A model generated the notes under the pieces. That model saw only the letters and a list, made by a program, of their open reading frames with translations, did no database searches and was not told the origin of the DNA. A DNA stretch of 5,267 nt from Selenomonadaceae bacterium (GTDB lineage: Bacteria > Bacillota > Negativicutes > Selenomonadales > Selenomonadaceae), in contig JAFTEG010000082.1 of the NCBI GenBank assembly GCA_017453765.1, positions 1-5,267 of the forward strand, in the 5' to 3' direction. Positions 4,865 through 5,267 of this stretch are shown one piece after another; the stretch's first letter is position 1; each line of letters opens with the position of its first letter. The position numbers and the translations under genes are program-made.

Positions 4865-5267
4865 ATTGGTTAATGGAATACCATACCTTGATAGCAAGCG
4901 GCGCTGTAATCGTTTCCAAGCGGATAAAAAAGCAGTATGACAAATTGGCGGACGACATCACGCACCCGAAAGGCGGTTATATTTTTTCGGAACGTCACGC
5001 CAACAAGCCCATTGACTTCATAGAGAGATTTTGCAAGCATTCAAAGGGCGAATGGGCGGGAAAGTCAATCAAGCTTGAATTGTGGCAAAAAGCGTACATC
5101 AGCGCGTTATTCGGATTCGTCGACAGTTCAGGCAATCGCAAATACCGTGAATCTTTGCTTTACGTGGCAAGAAAAAACGGTAAAAGCACAATGCTTGCGG
5201 GATTAGCGCTTTACTGTTTAATTGCAGACGGCGAAGGCGGCGCGGAGGTTTACTGCGCGGCAACCAA
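4861..5267 (+). CDS. terL: Terminase large subunit, N-terminal part (truncated by window)
   Basis: Open frame from ATG 4861 to the right edge, 135 full codons. This is the N-terminal ATPase part of a large terminase, the motor that cuts concatemers and pumps DNA through the portal. Visible landmarks are GGYIFSERHANKPIDFIERF at about residues 38-57, LELWQKAYISALFGF (adenine-binding/Q-motif-like region, 72-86), and the Walker A variant ARKNGKST at 103-110 with Lys108 and Ser109. The R-K-N-G-K-S form is typical of the Terminase_1 group of large terminases of siphoviruses. YCAAT at 131-135 starts the next strand. Walker B, the coupling motif and the nuclease domain lie beyond the window. Translation is coupled to the upstream gene through the ATGA overlap. 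Confidence 0.95.
   Translation, partial: MNWLMEYHTLIASGAVIVSKRIKKQYDKLADDITHPKGGYIFSERHANKPIDFIERFCKHSKGEWAGKSIKLELWQKAYISALFGFVDSSGNRKYRESLLYVARKNGKSTMLAGLALYCLIADGEGGAEVYCAAT

Overview
The window is a compact, all plus-strand block of tailed-phage head and DNA-packaging genes of the HK97 type. It is joined on its left to the 3' end of what looks like a plasmid replication initiator gene and four perfect 22-bp direct repeats (iterons). Codon use is mixed (GC-rich gcg/ggc/gac codons together with A-rich runs) and strong AGGAG-type ribosome sites are present, which suggests a Firmicutes host. A member of the Negativicutes is my guess, at low confidence, because nothing in the window fixes the host.

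Layout. 1-191: C-terminal piece of a probable winged-helix replication initiator. 199-286: four tandem 22-bp iterons. 287-547: no convincing gene, but a good promoter-like pair, an 11-bp perfect inverted repeat over its -10 box, and a nested stem structure (390-460) that competes with that inverted repeat. 573-965: HK97 gp10-like head-tail protein, flanked on both sides by copies of one 21-bp repeat. 1013-2212: portal protein. 2202-3824: prohead protease and major capsid protein in one reading frame, with a strong internal ribosome site and ATG at 2748. 3869-4168: gp6-like head-tail connector. 4131-4481: HNH endonuclease. 4482-4579: short non-coding gap with a C6/G6 hairpin, a candidate cos region. 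4580-4864: probable small terminase. 4861-5267: large terminase, cut off by the window edge just after its Walker A motif.

The genes from 573 onward would build a procapsid around the portal, mature it by proteolysis, close it with connectors, and fill it with DNA by means of HNH, TerS and TerL. Two things are unusual. The order is permuted: terminase follows the capsid genes, and gp10 precedes portal. The head cassette also sits directly against a plasmid-type replication locus, with no tail, lysis or integrase gene between them. This fits a phage-plasmid or a capsid-forming satellite that makes its own head and borrows tails. Sequence beyond both edges is needed to choose between them.
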